The notes under the pieces: model-generated | Seen by the model: the letters and a program-made list of their open reading frames with translations, nothing else | Told to the model about the DNA's origin: nothing | The model's database searches: none | Shown: positions 44,146 to 54,986 of the stretch, one piece after another | Layout of the letters: each line of letters begins with the position of its first letter | Position numbering within the stretch: the stretch's first letter is position 1 | Position numbers and translations under genes: made by a program | Origin: Thermothielavioides terrestris NRRL 8126 | Lineage: Eukaryota > Ascomycota > Sordariomycetes > Sordariales > Chaetomiaceae | Direction of reading: 5' to 3' | Assembly (NCBI RefSeq): GCF_000226115.1 | Contig: NC_016458.1 | Coordinates: 6,110,001 to 6,174,000 of the forward strand | DNA: 64,000 nt

Positions 44146-46665
44146 ATGGTCTTCTTCCATTTCGGGAGGGATTCGTCCTCCTGGGCGGCGGGGAACGAGT
44201 GCTACTCATTCGCATACAACCTCGGCGGCGATCTCAAGAGGCAATGGGACCAGCTGGGCGCGCTGTTCCATGACAAGAGCATGGCCGGCACCCGCATCGA
44301 GTGGCTGTCAACGGCGCCGGACGGCAGCTACTGCCTGGCGGAGCGGAATGGAACCAGTATGCATCCCGTGCATTCCGCACATGGACTCGGCGCCAGCGCC
44401 AGATTCCCAAAGTGACTGACGCTGAACCCATGCCGCCCGCTCCAGTCTACTCCAACCGCACCGACCTGATGCAGGCGATCCGGCAGGCCGTCCAGGCGTC
44501 GGCGTCCCGCTGGAACTCGTACTCGGTCGACCACGTCTCCTTCTCGCCGTACGGCGCGTGGTTCATGCGGCTGAAGCCGACCTTCGGCTCGGGCGTGGTC
44601 CAGATCAGCTCGCAGGGCCGCTTCCCGGACACCTTCATCTCGATGGCCGCCCCGTACCTCGACTTCCGCAACCACGGGATCCAGCCGTCGCGGATCCAGT
44701 ACGCCTTCTTCGGCGCGCAGGACGCCGTCCTGATCAAGTTGTCGGACGGCGGCTTGAGCTGGGACGGGTTCACGGCCAAGGTTTCCGAGGCCCTGCGGGA
44801 GTCCTGCCGCCCGTCCTCGGGCCTCGAGCCCCTCACGGTGGCCAAGACCACGGTGCTGTGTCCGTATGACCCCGACGACTACTTCTTCCACCTGGTTCCG
44901 ATGATCCCGGGTTGGGGCCAGGAGCGACACGGCTACTCGATGCACTGCCAGGGCTTGACGGCCGATTTCTTGAATGCTGTCCTCAACGGCAGTCGTCCTC
45001 CGCCGCATTTCGTCCCCAAGCCGCTTTCCCCGAGGCCGGCAGCGCAAAAGCCCTCGCCTCCACCTCCACCTCCGCCTCCACCTCCGCCTCCACCACGGCC
45101 CCCGCAGAAAGCGAAGGTCGAACAGGAGTGGTGGGCGGAAAAGCCAGCCGAGCAGGCGGATGGCGACGACGAGATCCCCGCGGCCGCTCGCGCGATCTAC
45201 GAGAAGCTCTTCGACGAGTACGTGCGGCTACTGGGCAGGACATACCTTACCGGCCTGGAGGCGGGGACGGTGATGCGGGAGACGGGGCTCAGCGACGAGG
45301 TGCTCAGCGAGATCTGGGATCGCGCCGATGTGGACGGCAACGGCAGTTTCGACAGGAACGAGTTCGTCCGGGCCATGTGGCTCATGACCGTCGAGGTTGC
45401 CCGGCTCAAGGAGGACGGCGTCGTGCCGCAAGGCTCGACCGCGGACCCCGGGACGGCCAACAACGCGGTCCTCGCGGCGGTGAACTTTGTCGACCTAAAG
45501 CGGACCAACTCCACGGCGCCGAACCAGGGCGGCGGCCAAGCAGGCCGGAGCGGCAAGCAGGACGCCGCCGACCAGGTGGACAGGGTCAGCAAGCAGTTCG
45601 GCGACATGAAGCTGAAGGAGTCGCTGATGAGCTCGATCGTCACGGAGAAACCCAACGTTAAGTGGGAGGACGTGGCCGGGCTGGAATCGGCCAAGGAAGA
45701 GCTGCAGCAGGCCATCATCTTCCCGCTCCGCTTCCCGCAGCTGTTCCAAGGGTCGCGCAGGGCGCGCCGGGCCATCCTGCTGTACGGGCCGCCGGGCACG
45801 GGCAAGAGCTATCTCGCCAAGGCGGTGGCCACCGAGGTGGAGCACACGCTCTTCAGCATCAGCAGCAGCGACCTCATGTCCAAGTGGTCCGGCGACAGCG
45901 AGGCGTAAGTCAACCAACGCAACCACCTGGGTATTTGTTTAAACAAGAGTGGCGGGGAGCTGACTGCGTGGGCATGCTACCAGGCTTGTGCGGCAGCTGT
46001 TCGAGCTGGCGCGCGAGAAGAAGCCGGCCATCATCTTCATCGACGAGATCGACGCGCTGTGCAGCAACCGCGACGGCGGGCCGGGGGGCGGCAACGAGGA
46101 CACGGCGCGCATGAAGACCGAGTTCCTGGTGCAGATGGACGGGGTGGGCAAGGACAACGCGGGGGTGCTGGTGCTGGCGGCGACCAACCTGCCGTGGTCG
46201 CTGGACCCGGCGGTGCGGCGGCGCTTCCAGCGGCGCATCCACATCCCGCTGCCGGACCTGGCCGCGCGCAAGCAGCTGTTCCAGATCCACCTGGGCGACC
46301 TGGGCAGGCAGTGCAGCGAGCGGGACCTGGAGGAGCTCGCGCGGCGCAGCGAGGGCTTCTCGGGCAGCGACGTGGCCACGGCCATCCAGGACGCGCTGAT
46401 GGTGCCCATCAAGAAGGTGCACATGGCCACGCACTTCAGGAAGATCCCGCACGCCGGCGCCGAGTACTACACGCCGTGCGACAAGACGGATCCCGGCGCC
46501 ATCGCCATGACGTGGAGGAAGGTGCCGCCGAACAGGCTCAAGGAGCCTCCGCTGACGGCGGCGGACTTGTTCGTCGTCATGCAGCACGTTAAGCCGTCGG
46601 TCGCGCCGGACGAGCTCGACAAGTACGTCGCCTGGACGGAGCAGTTCGGCATGGAGGGTGCATGA
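44146..46665 (+). CDS. AAA ATPase of the Vps4 type with an EH domain
   Basis: Three exons, 44146-44356, 44446-45904 and 45984-46665, give 783 residues in frame. Residues 1-270 form an unrecognised, possibly beta-rich region with repeated sequence flavour ([34 protein letters not shown]). A poly-Pro linker lies near 276-292. An EH domain spans about 320-390 (YEKLFDEY..., [20 protein letters not shown]..., EFVRAMWLM, with the EF-hand loop [12 protein letters not shown]). The AAA module follows: Walker A GPPGTGKS near 518, Walker B IIFIDE near 573, arginine-finger region RRRFQRR, and the Vps4-type C-terminal block (PLTAADLF...WTEQFG). The usual MIT domain is absent. Family Vps4 ATPases disassemble ESCRT-III; the EH domain would bind NPF-motif endocytic partners (inference). 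Confidence 0.87.
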
Positions 46666-47783
46666 ACAGCCGGGCCGGAGGTGATGAGCCGTTGACTGTA
46701 TTTTTCGCAAGGTCAAGGTAGTTCGATACACGCCAGGTCCCGGCTGCTGCTGTCCTCGACCGATGGGGCGCGGACCCTGTGCATTTTCCTCGTGCCTGCA
46801 CCATGTTCACTGAACCCGATGTCGCACGCATGTCTGTTCTTTTTAGTTTTTTCTCTGTCCGGACGGCGGCGCGATCAAGTTATGACAGCCCCTCCCGGAG
46901 GTGGCCGAATTTGCTGCTCTCGTTTCAAAGTCGATTTTCACATGCCAATTCCAGGCACGGGTCTTGGCATCCAGTTCATGCAGCATCCAGATTTCCACCC
47001 TGCAAGATGGGCGCGTGGGCCAGGTCTGCAGAAGCGGATCGGCTCCGTGTGTGGCGATTGGCCAGGCATTTTACCACCCGGCCGTAGCCTCGCACCCGTC
47101 CGTCCGATGCAACCATTCCCCCAATTGTGCTTTCTAGCGCAGTGGCGAAAGCTGTCATTTCGCCCTAACGGGGGGCGTTTACTGAATCGGCATGGCGAAG
47201 GGGACGCGGAGTTTTCTGCGCTCGTGTGTCGTTTCAAGCGCGCGAGAGGCTGAAATAACGTTACCTGGACCGCGACCTTGGTTGGTGGGGGGACCCACTG
47301 TTCCCAGGTCCCCTCGGGGATCGACTTCCACTCAACCCCGGCTTGGTTGGCGGGGCTGGAGTCCCTTTTTGCCGAGGTTCCCAGTCTGGACGGCTGTGAC
47401 GTCCGTGGCTGCATGCTTTGCGGCGGACCGAGCAGCATCAAAACCCCACGGTTCACTGTCCACTGTCCACCGCGCCCGAAAGAAATCCAAGATCAACAAA
47501 CATTACCCGAGGAGTTGCGCTGAGCCCTTCTTTTTGTCTCCTTGCCTGCTTATTTACCTACTTACCTGCTGTTCCTGGATTATAACCCCGTTTTCCACGA
47601 CGCTCAGACACTGAGAGAGCCATCGCCGAGCGATCGCGTGAGCCGGGCACAGGCAGGACCGGAACGGCTGTCGACGCGCTACGCCTGGCCGGCTCCCGAG
47701 CCTCAGAGCGAAAGAGGCCTCGCTGGCCCAACATATAACCCTTTCCTCCCCGACCTCGACCCTCTCCCAGACGCCCATCCGCC
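46666..47783. other. Intergenic, AAA gene 3' flank and carnitine carrier promoter
   Basis: 1.1 kb with no recognised gene. A pyrimidine-rich stretch lies near 47740-47770, just before the carrier start. Confidence 0.5.
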
Positions 47784-48933
47784 ATGTCCCAAACACCCCC
47801 GCAATCCGACACCGCTGCGGCGGCCGTCAACCAGAAGCTGCAGTCTAGTCTCCCTCCCGCCGTGGCCCAGAAGCTCCCACACATTCCAGAATCCAAGGAG
47901 GAGCTCAAAGCCGAGCTCAAGGCCGAGGCGAAGGCCGCCGCTTCCTCGGGCCTGTCGCAGTTGCGGTCCTTGGTCGCCGGCGGCTTCGGCGGCGTGTGCG
48001 CCGTCCTTGTCGGCCACCCCTTCGATCTGGTCAAGGTGCGCCTGCAGACGGCCGAGAAGGGCGTCTACTCGAGCGCCATCGACGTGGTGCGCAAGAGCGT
48101 GGCCAAGGACGGCCTGCGCCGGGGCCTGTACGCCGGCGTGAGCGCGCCGCTCGCTGGCGTCACACCCATGTGTAAGTAAACCCCTTTCGCGCCCTCTCCT
48201 CCCTCCCCCTGCCTCTCTACTCACTCACAATGACTAACCACCCTCTCCCCACGAACAAGTTGCCGTCTCCTTCTGGGGCTACGACCTCGGCAAGACCATC
48301 GTGCGCGCGACCAGCACGGTGGCGCCCGACGGGTCGCTCTCGATCGCGCAGATCTCCGCGGCCGGCTTCTTCTCCGCGATCCCGATGACGGCCATCACGG
48401 CGCCGTTCGAGCGCGTCAAGGTGATCCTGCAGGTGCAGGGGCAGAAGCCGCTGGCGCCGGGCGAGAAGCCCAAGTACGCCGGCGGGCTGGACGTGGTGCG
48501 GCAGCTGTACCGCGAGGGCGGGGTGCGGTCCGTCTTCCGCGGCTCGGCCGCCACGCTGGCCCGCGACGGGCCCGGCTCCGCCGCCTACTTCGCCGCCTAC
48601 GAGTACATCAAGAAGGCGCTGACCCCGCGCGACCCGGCCACCGGCGAGCCCAGCGGCAAGCTCAGCCTGACCGCCGTCACCTGCGCCGGCGCCGCCGCCG
48701 GCGTCGCCATGTGGATCCCCGTCTTCCCAGTCGACACCGTCAAGAGCCGCCTGCAGACCGCCGAGGGCAGCGTGTCCATCGGCGGCGTCGTCAGGGGCTT
48801 GTACGCCCAGGGCGGCCTCCGCGCCTTCTTCCCCGGCTTCTGGCCCGCCCTGGCCAGGGCCGTGCCGGCGAACGCGGCGACCTTCTTGGGCGTCGAGCTG
48901 GCGCACCAGGCGATGAATAAGGTGTTTGGGTGA
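47784..48933 (+). CDS. acuH: Mitochondrial carnitine/acylcarnitine carrier
   Basis: Exons 47784-48171 and 48260-48933 with an 88-bp intron (GTAAGT) give 353 residues. The three repeats of the mitochondrial carrier family each carry the P-x-[DE]-x-x-[KR] motif: HPFDLVKVRLQT (first), APFERVKVILQVQGQ (second) and FPVDTVKSRLQT (third). The second-repeat sequence with RVKVILQVQ is that of carnitine/acylcarnitine carriers (yeast Crc1, Aspergillus AcuH). The N-terminal extension of about 60 residues is rich in Lys/Glu/Ala. It exchanges acylcarnitine for carnitine across the inner membrane, feeding mitochondria with acetyl units from acetate or fatty acids. The gene symbol is by family resemblance. 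Confidence 0.88.
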
Positions 48934-49165
48934 TGGCGGAGCTGGCTAGCGCTCCAGGTGAATGCGCGGTTGGTGGGGTATAGACGATGATGTTTGTCGC
49001 TCGTGGTTTGTCCTCCTGACGACGGTTTGTCGGCTGTGGCACTGTACAGCGGGAGTTGGTTTCGCATCTTCAGATAAGATTCGAAGTATCTCGGTTTGTG
49101 CGTCATCAATCGTCTATTGTTTGGGGGAAAAGCATTTCCGGTTTCTCAGAGGGCAACCCGGATGA

Positions 49166-49170
49166 TGTTA
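49166..49170. other. Target-site duplication TGTTA, left
   Basis: TGTTA immediately before the 5' LTR, repeated at 56730-56734 after the 3' LTR. Confidence 0.95.
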
Positions 49171-49352
49171 TGTCGCGTGCTAGTGCACACGTGACTCTAT
49201 CTGCCAGGCTCCCTGCGCTCAGGGGGCACATGTCAGCTCTGCCCACACATGTATATAGACCTCGGCGCTCCTCCCACCCAGCTTGAGAGGAGCACCTCTC
49301 TCAATACACATGCCTCTGCATCCTGCATGGCCCCACTTCGCTGCTCTTCTCA
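49171..49352 (+). repeat. 5' LTR of intact Copia
   Basis: 182 bp, TG...CA ends. A TATATA box (49251-49257 region, gtatatagac) lies about 100 bp before its end and should drive element transcription. Confidence 0.95.
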
Positions 49353-49365
49353 GTTATGAGCCCGG
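49353..49365 (+). promoter_or_regulatory. Primer-binding site, likely internal initiator tRNA-Met fragment
   Basis: GTTATGAGCCCGG directly follows the LTR. Its complement, CCGGGCTCATAAC, matches the anticodon arm of eukaryotic initiator tRNA-Met (loop CTCATAA), not the 3' acceptor end. Copia of Drosophila and Ty5 use such a half-tRNA primer. The assignment rests on my recall of the tRNA sequence. Confidence 0.65.
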
Positions 49366-49529
49366 TTCGCGCACAACACTCATAACAGCGGTGTAGCCCA
49401 GTTGGGGCCATCCTTCTTCTTTTCTCCAACAACCACTTCCAGTTTTCTCGATCGTCAACAACTCCCACAAGTTCACATCACCCCCATCGTTCAGTCTGAA
49501 CAACGCAGCACACCTCAGTTTGCTTCAAG

Positions 49530-52500
49530 ATGACACTCGAAACTGAGAAAACCGTCACCGTTGCTGTTGCAGCGCTTCCAACCCTCGACAGCCCCAAGGA
49601 CTGGCCAAGATGGATCTCTGCTGTTCGCCAAGAGGCCAACAACCTGCGTGTCTGGCACATCATCGACCCAGACACCGAGCTCGCCACCGAGGCTGAGATG
49701 CTCGGCCTTCCTGTGCAGCCCACCCAGGGTGCGGCACGTCAGGCGGTCCAGGACCGCCATCTTCAGGCGTGGCACACTGCACTGCAAGCCTGGAAGGCAG
49801 CCGATCCCACCACCCGTGGCGAGGAACCTCAGTCAACCAATCCTACTGAGGAGGAGATCCGCCGTGAATTCCTCAAGCTGTGCGAGGCGTTCTCGAAGTC
49901 CGCCATCGACACTGCGGCGTTCCGTGCCGTCAACAAGCTCCGCGAGATGATCAACGTGTCTGTCAGCGACCGCTACGCACACACCGCACACGACATCATG
50001 GAGGCCGAGAACGTCACCGGCACACGCGGGTTTATACAGACGCTGCGCAAGATTATCGCACCCTCCAACAGCGCTACTTTCACTGCGCTTGCCGAGGAGT
50101 ACGCAACTGTCCTTGCCAGAGGCAGCCAGAGCGGCGTCGAACCCAGGACCTGGATTCTCGAGTACATGTCGGTCCTCCACCGCGCAAGGGCGGCCAACAT
50201 CGCCGCAGTCACCGACGCAACAGCCGTCACCACATTCCTCAAGACTGTGCAGAGACGCTTGGATCCAGAGTGGGCGACTCGCATGCTGAAGGATATCAGT
50301 GTGACTGAGAAGCTCGGCGGCAAAGGACCAACCCTTCTCGACTTGGCTCTCTCACTCGAGGCGATCCTCCAGGCTGAAGCGGTGGTCCACCCGAAGCCTG
50401 GAGCCTACCCCGTGCTTCCAGGAGCGCAGAACGGTCAGAAGGGCAGTCAGAAGCGCAAGAAGAACCGCGACTGCCCGTGCAAGCCGAAGACTTTTCGCCA
50501 CTGGTGGTTTCCCTCGGAATGTCGGCAACTTCGGTACGCTCTGACAGGGGAATCCCTGAACGGCGTGACGCTCCCAAACGACGCGGTGAATGCAGTGCGC
50601 CAACGATTCGCCAAGGAGCGCTGGAACGACCTTCGAGTGGAGCTCCAGAAGCTCGGTTGGAAGATCCAGAACGCATCGTCAAACGCCAAGACCACTAGTT
50701 CCAATAGTGGCGCGGGTCCTTCATTTCCGGGAGCGCTCCAGGTGCACGCTGTCATCGACCCAGCGATCGCAAGCGAGCTCGAAGGAGCGCGTGGCGTGTT
50801 CGCATCTCTCGAGTTTGGCCCACACCCGCTCAGCAAGTGCATTCTGTTTGACAACTGTGGAGCGGTCAATCTCGTCAATGACAGGGCTCTCCTTGTCCCT
50901 GGCACGTTCGTCAAGACGAGCGGTGAGACTGTTGAGGCAGGCACCACATCCTTCCCAATCTCTGGCCGCGGCAAATGGATCATCAAGAACGTTTTGAACG
51001 GCGCGCGCGGCCCGAACACTGAGGACCTTGTCATAGACAACGTTGCTGTCGTCGAGGGCTTTCACGTCAACATTGTCTCTGAGAGACGCCTTCGAGCGCA
51101 GGGCGCTTGGTACTGCGGTCTGGATTGCACGCTGCGTTGGGGAACTTTGGAGAAGAGTATTGTACTCAGGCAGCTGGTCGAGAAGTTCAACCTGACCTTC
51201 TTGCAATACAATGCTCTTTCCTCCTACTCTGATGCCCTTCGGGTGCTCCCCAGAAGCTTTGCCGGACTTGTGACTTTGAGCGCTGCAGTTGTGAAGAACT
51301 TTGGGAGGAGCAGGCCCTCCAAGGACCCGCTCCCAGAGAGAGAAGACCCAGCTGCTCTCTGGCACATCAGATCTGGTCATCTGAGTTCAGAGGCGCTGGA
51401 ACATCTCGTCTTGAACGCCAGAGGTGTGCGGATTCGCGGGCCTCGCAGACTGGAATGCGAGGTATGCGCGCAGGCATACGCGGAACAGGTTATTTCGCGC
51501 CGCCCACCATCGAAGCCGTCACCACGCCCATTTTGGAGGGTCTCTTGGGACCTGTTCGACTTTCCGAGGGCACTTGACGGCTCGAACTGGCTGCTGGTCA
51601 TCAAGGACGAGTACAGTGGGAAGCTTTTCGCGACTCCACTCATACGCAAGACGCACGACAGTGTGTACGATGAGCTCGTCCGCTTCGAACGCTGGGTGAA
51701 ACGCCAATTCGGGCTGCCCATCTGCAAGATCAGGCAGGATGGCGACACCAGTGTCATTGGCATCAAGGGATACACAGCGTACGAGCTCTGGGCGCAGGAG
51801 CAGGGCATCGACTTGGAGGTTACGCCTTCGGATACCAAGGAGCCCAACGGCGGTTCAGAACGCGCAGGCAAAGAACTTATCACAAAGAGCCTTGCAATGC
51901 TCACGGGCGCCGGACTTCCTCAGAACCTGTGGCCAGAGTCGACGGTTGCAGCTGCGTACTTGCACGGCATAAGCCCAAGTCGCGCTCGCAACTACCGCTC
52001 ACCGAACGAGGTGCTCGACTCTTGGTTCAGACACTGGTTTCGCTGGTATCAGCCCGGTCTCGTGCATTCCCTGACTGCCGACCTGCGCCCTAACTGGGGC
52101 GGCGTTTATGCGTACGGCTGCCGAGCGTACCCGCTGACGAAGGAACGCGAAAAGGGGATTGAGAGGCGTGCTGGGAAGGTCAAGCCCAGAGCGCACATCG
52201 GGTATCTTGTTGGATACAGGGCGTCCAACATTTACCGCATCTGGGTACCGAAACTCAGGAAGGTCATCACAACGCGCAACGTGACCTTTGACGAACGCAC
52301 GTTCTACCGGGAGGGAGAGGAGCAGCTTGATGCTCAATCGGTGGCAGTCGCCAGAAAGGTTGTTGAGCTCATCGAACTCCCCATAGAGCCTCGGGACGCC
52401 GAGGCAGTGCCGTTCGGAGTTACAGATGCCCATGAAGACCCAGTGACGGTTCCCGGCTCTCCAGGACATCTGGGGGGTGTGACTGAACGGGAACCGGAAG

Positions 52501-54899
52501 GGCAGGCTCCTCCCCACTCTCCATCCTGTCTGGGGGGTGCGGAAGTACTCGAGCATCGCGGCCAGAGTTCGGGTGAGGAGCCCACTGGTGGTCTTTACAC
52601 TCCAGAACCAACACCGGAGCCGCGCCAGGAACGCCCGGACGGTTTTGGAGGGAGCGGCCCCCCTGCTGATCACGGTGCTAGCAGTGACAGCAGACCGGTG
52701 GGAACTGCATCATCGGAGGCCCCTGATGCAGTTATCGGAGACGCCAGTAGCAGCGTCGCTGGCGGCACAACTAGGAGTGCCAGCCAGGGCAGCACGACGG
52801 CAAGTGCTGCCGCAGTCGATACTCCTAGCAGTGAAGAGGAGGTCGACCGCCCTGGCGATCAGCCAGAGGCTCCAGACGACTGGGAAGACGCCTCAAACCA
52901 TGGTTCTCAGCCTGATTCTGGAACACCCGCAGCCACGCCAGCGAGGGAGAAGCGCAAGTACGTGCGCAAGGTATACGGACCACCAACTCGTTACTCAAGA
53001 CGGATCCGTAGACAGTCTCCCGGCGGCGGTGCAGGCGGAAGCGGCGGTCTGGTGTGCTTCGCAGCCCCCATGTACCATGAGGAGAGCATCGACGTACCAG
53101 ATCAGCACGCGTGGCATTCGTTCAGCCACACATTTTTGGATGACCCTGTAATCGCTCTGCAGGAGGGCGACAGCATCCAGCACCGCACATTGCATGCGGT
53201 TTTCGCGGCGGCAGTCCGCCAACATCGTGACGCGCGTCCTGGGGCAACGCCAAGCAGGCCCCGGGTGCATTTTGACGACCTCGCCAAGCTTCCTAAGCGC
53301 TGGAGGGATCTCGCCAACCACCCTCAAGGGCCCGAGTTCATCAAAGCGGCTGAGGAAGAGATTCGCAATCTCGTCAACAGGAAGACATGGCGCAAGATTC
53401 GGCGCGAGACCTTCAAAGGAAGACCACTCCCTCTGAAGTGGGTTTTCGTCTACAAGTTCGATCAGAATGGCAACCTCGAGAAGTGCAAGTCTCGCATCTG
53501 CGTTCGAGGCGACCTTCAGGAGCTCACTACTCTGCAAAGCACTTATGCAGCCACACTCGCAGCGCGCTCGTTCCGCACAATGATGGCTATCGCCGCGCAG
53601 TTTGATCTTGAGGTCAAGCAGTTCGACGTAGCGCAGGCGTTCTTGAATGCGGACCTGCCTGAGGGTGTTGTTTGCGAGATGCCTGAGGGGTTCGAAGAGC
53701 CTGGATTTCTTGTGGAACTGCAGAGAGCTCTGTACGGCTTGCGAGAGTCTCCGTTGCTCTGGTACCGAGAGTTCTCCGGCACACTTCGGAAGCTCGGCCT
53801 CACAGCTTCGCCTGAGGAGCCATGCTTGTTCTTCGATCGCCAACGGCGCGTGCTCGTGCTGTTCTACGTGGACGACTACCTAGTCTTCTACCACAGAGAC
53901 CACGCGGAGACAGCTCAGAGGATCATCGACGCTCTGAAAGCGAAGTACGAAGTGCACGAAAAGGGGGACGTGGCTTGGTTCCTGGGCATCAGGGTGATCC
54001 GCGACCGCGCGCAACGCAAGATCTGGCTCTGCCTTGACCAGTACATCGAGAAGATTGCGAAGCGCTTCGGTCTCGCGGATCAAATCACCTTTCCAAGCAT
54101 CCCTCTCCCTGTAATGGAACTCCGCAAGTTCACTGGCACTGCCACTCGAGCGCAGATCAGGCTGTTCCAGGAGCTTGTTGGATCGCTACTCTACGCCGCG
54201 GTCGTACTGCGCGCGGAGGTCGCGTTCCCGGCATCGTTGCTCTCGCACTTCCTGACGAACCCCTCGGGGACACACATTGATGCTGCAAAGCATGCAATCT
54301 CCTACCTGTTTGGCACGCGCTTCCTCGCTATTCAGTTCGGGGGTGTGCCGCAGGATGCTGCTCCCACGCAAATCTTGCTCATCGCAGGGGACGCGTCGCA
54401 TGCGGATGATCCTGATACGCGCAGGTCGTCACAAGGCTATCTCATCTCTCTGTTCGGTGGGCTCGTTCATTGGAAGGCTGCGCGCCAAGATACAGTCACC
54501 ACCTCGTCTACGGAGGCGGAGCTCCTCGCTCTGTCCACCGCAGCGCGGGAGACAATGGCGTTCAAGCGTTTCCTCAGCGACCTGCAACTTGAGCTGGGTG
54601 TGCCTTGGACTGTGTTCTGTGACAACACGCAGACCATCCGGCTCGTGGTGGGAGAGAACGAACGCATCAGCACTCGCCTGCGTCATGTTGACATCCACAA
54701 CATGTGGCTGCGTCAGGAACACGCGAAGGGATCTTTCGAGGTCGCGTACTTGCCAACTGCTGAGATGCCTGCAGATGGGCTTACGAAGGTGTTGACTCGC
54801 CAGAAGTTCGAGCACTTCAGGGAGCTCCTCAACCTGCAGGATGTGCGTCATATGGTGCAGGGAGACGATCAGGGGGACAGGAACGCAAGGCTTGAGTAA
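49530..54899 (+). CDS. Copia Gag-Pol polyprotein (Gag, protease, integrase, RT, RNase H)
   Basis: One uninterrupted frame of 1789 residues, with no gag/pol frameshift. The Gag region occupies about 1-400; it lacks a CCHC knuckle but has a Cys cluster CPCKPK...C near 315-333. The protease region is near 437-450 (ILFDNCGAVNLVND), with an unusual active-site spelling. The integrase zinc site starts near 611 (HIRSGH...C-x2-C); the DDE core uses Asp near 674 (WDLFDF), Asp near 740 (RQDGD) and Glu near 777 (GGSERAGKE). A disordered Ser/Pro/Glu linker of about 200 residues (960-1165) follows. RT spans about 1290-1550 with YVDD near 1447. RNase H follows, with Asp near 1620 (GDASHADD), Glu near 1662 (STEAELLALS) and FCDN near 1690. 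The order PR-IN-RT-RH defines Copia. All catalytic residues I can check are present, so the element may be autonomous. Confidence 0.96.
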   Translation: MTLETEKTVTVAVAALPTLDSPKDWPRWISAVRQEANNLRVWHIIDPDTELATEAEMLGLPVQPTQGAARQAVQDRHLQAWHTALQAWKAADPTTRGEEPQSTNPTEEEIRREFLKLCEAFSKSAIDTAAFRAVNKLREMINVSVSDRYAHTAHDIMEAENVTGTRGFIQTLRKIIAPSNSATFTALAEEYATVLARGSQSGVEPRTWILEYMSVLHRARAANIAAVTDATAVTTFLKTVQRRLDPEWATRMLKDISVTEKLGGKGPTLLDLALSLEAILQAEAVVHPKPGAYPVLPGAQNGQKGSQKRKKNRDCPCKPKTFRHWWFPSECRQLRYALTGESLNGVTLPNDAVNAVRQRFAKERWNDLRVELQKLGWKIQNASSNAKTTSSNSGAGPSFPGALQVHAVIDPAIASELEGARGVFASLEFGPHPLSKCILFDNCGAVNLVNDRALLVPGTFVKTSGETVEAGTTSFPISGRGKWIIKNVLNGARGPNTEDLVIDNVAVVEGFHVNIVSERRLRAQGAWYCGLDCTLRWGTLEKSIVLRQLVEKFNLTFLQYNALSSYSDALRVLPRSFAGLVTLSAAVVKNFGRSRPSKDPLPEREDPAALWHIRSGHLSSEALEHLVLNARGVRIRGPRRLECEVCAQAYAEQVISRRPPSKPSPRPFWRVSWDLFDFPRALDGSNWLLVIKDEYSGKLFATPLIRKTHDSVYDELVRFERWVKRQFGLPICKIRQDGDTSVIGIKGYTAYELWAQEQGIDLEVTPSDTKEPNGGSERAGKELITKSLAMLTGAGLPQNLWPESTVAAAYLHGISPSRARNYRSPNEVLDSWFRHWFRWYQPGLVHSLTADLRPNWGGVYAYGCRAYPLTKEREKGIERRAGKVKPRAHIGYLVGYRASNIYRIWVPKLRKVITTRNVTFDERTFYREGEEQLDAQSVAVARKVVELIELPIEPRDAEAVPFGVTDAHEDPVTVPGSPGHLGGVTEREPEGQAPPHSPSCLGGAEVLEHRGQSSGEEPTGGLYTPEPTPEPRQERPDGFGGSGPPADHGASSDSRPVGTASSEAPDAVIGDASSSVAGGTTRSASQGSTTASAAAVDTPSSEEEVDRPGDQPEAPDDWEDASNHGSQPDSGTPAATPAREKRKYVRKVYGPPTRYSRRIRRQSPGGGAGGSGGLVCFAAPMYHEESIDVPDQHAWHSFSHTFLDDPVIALQEGDSIQHRTLHAVFAAAVRQHRDARPGATPSRPRVHFDDLAKLPKRWRDLANHPQGPEFIKAAEEEIRNLVNRKTWRKIRRETFKGRPLPLKWVFVYKFDQNGNLEKCKSRICVRGDLQELTTLQSTYAATLAARSFRTMMAIAAQFDLEVKQFDVAQAFLNADLPEGVVCEMPEGFEEPGFLVELQRALYGLRESPLLWYREFSGTLRKLGLTASPEEPCLFFDRQRRVLVLFYVDDYLVFYHRDHAETAQRIIDALKAKYEVHEKGDVAWFLGIRVIRDRAQRKIWLCLDQYIEKIAKRFGLADQITFPSIPLPVMELRKFTGTATRAQIRLFQELVGSLLYAAVVLRAEVAFPASLLSHFLTNPSGTHIDAAKHAISYLFGTRFLAIQFGGVPQDAAPTQILLIAGDASHADDPDTRRSSQGYLISLFGGLVHWKAARQDTVTTSSTEAELLALSTAARETMAFKRFLSDLQLELGVPWTVFCDNTQTIRLVVGENERISTRLRHVDIHNMWLRQEHAKGSFEVAYLPTAEMPADGLTKVLTRQKFEHFRELLNLQDVRHMVQGDDQGDRNARLE

Positions 54900-54986
54900 A
54901 AAACAAACTAAACACAGGAGCGCACGCCGGCGCAAAACAGACTGGGGGGTGCCCGCACCCGCGAAACAACAAACAACAACGCGGAA

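Noticed and set aside
45910..46731. 273-codon minus frame opposite the AAA domain
   Set aside because: Shadow; Walker B and arginine-finger motifs are on the plus strand.
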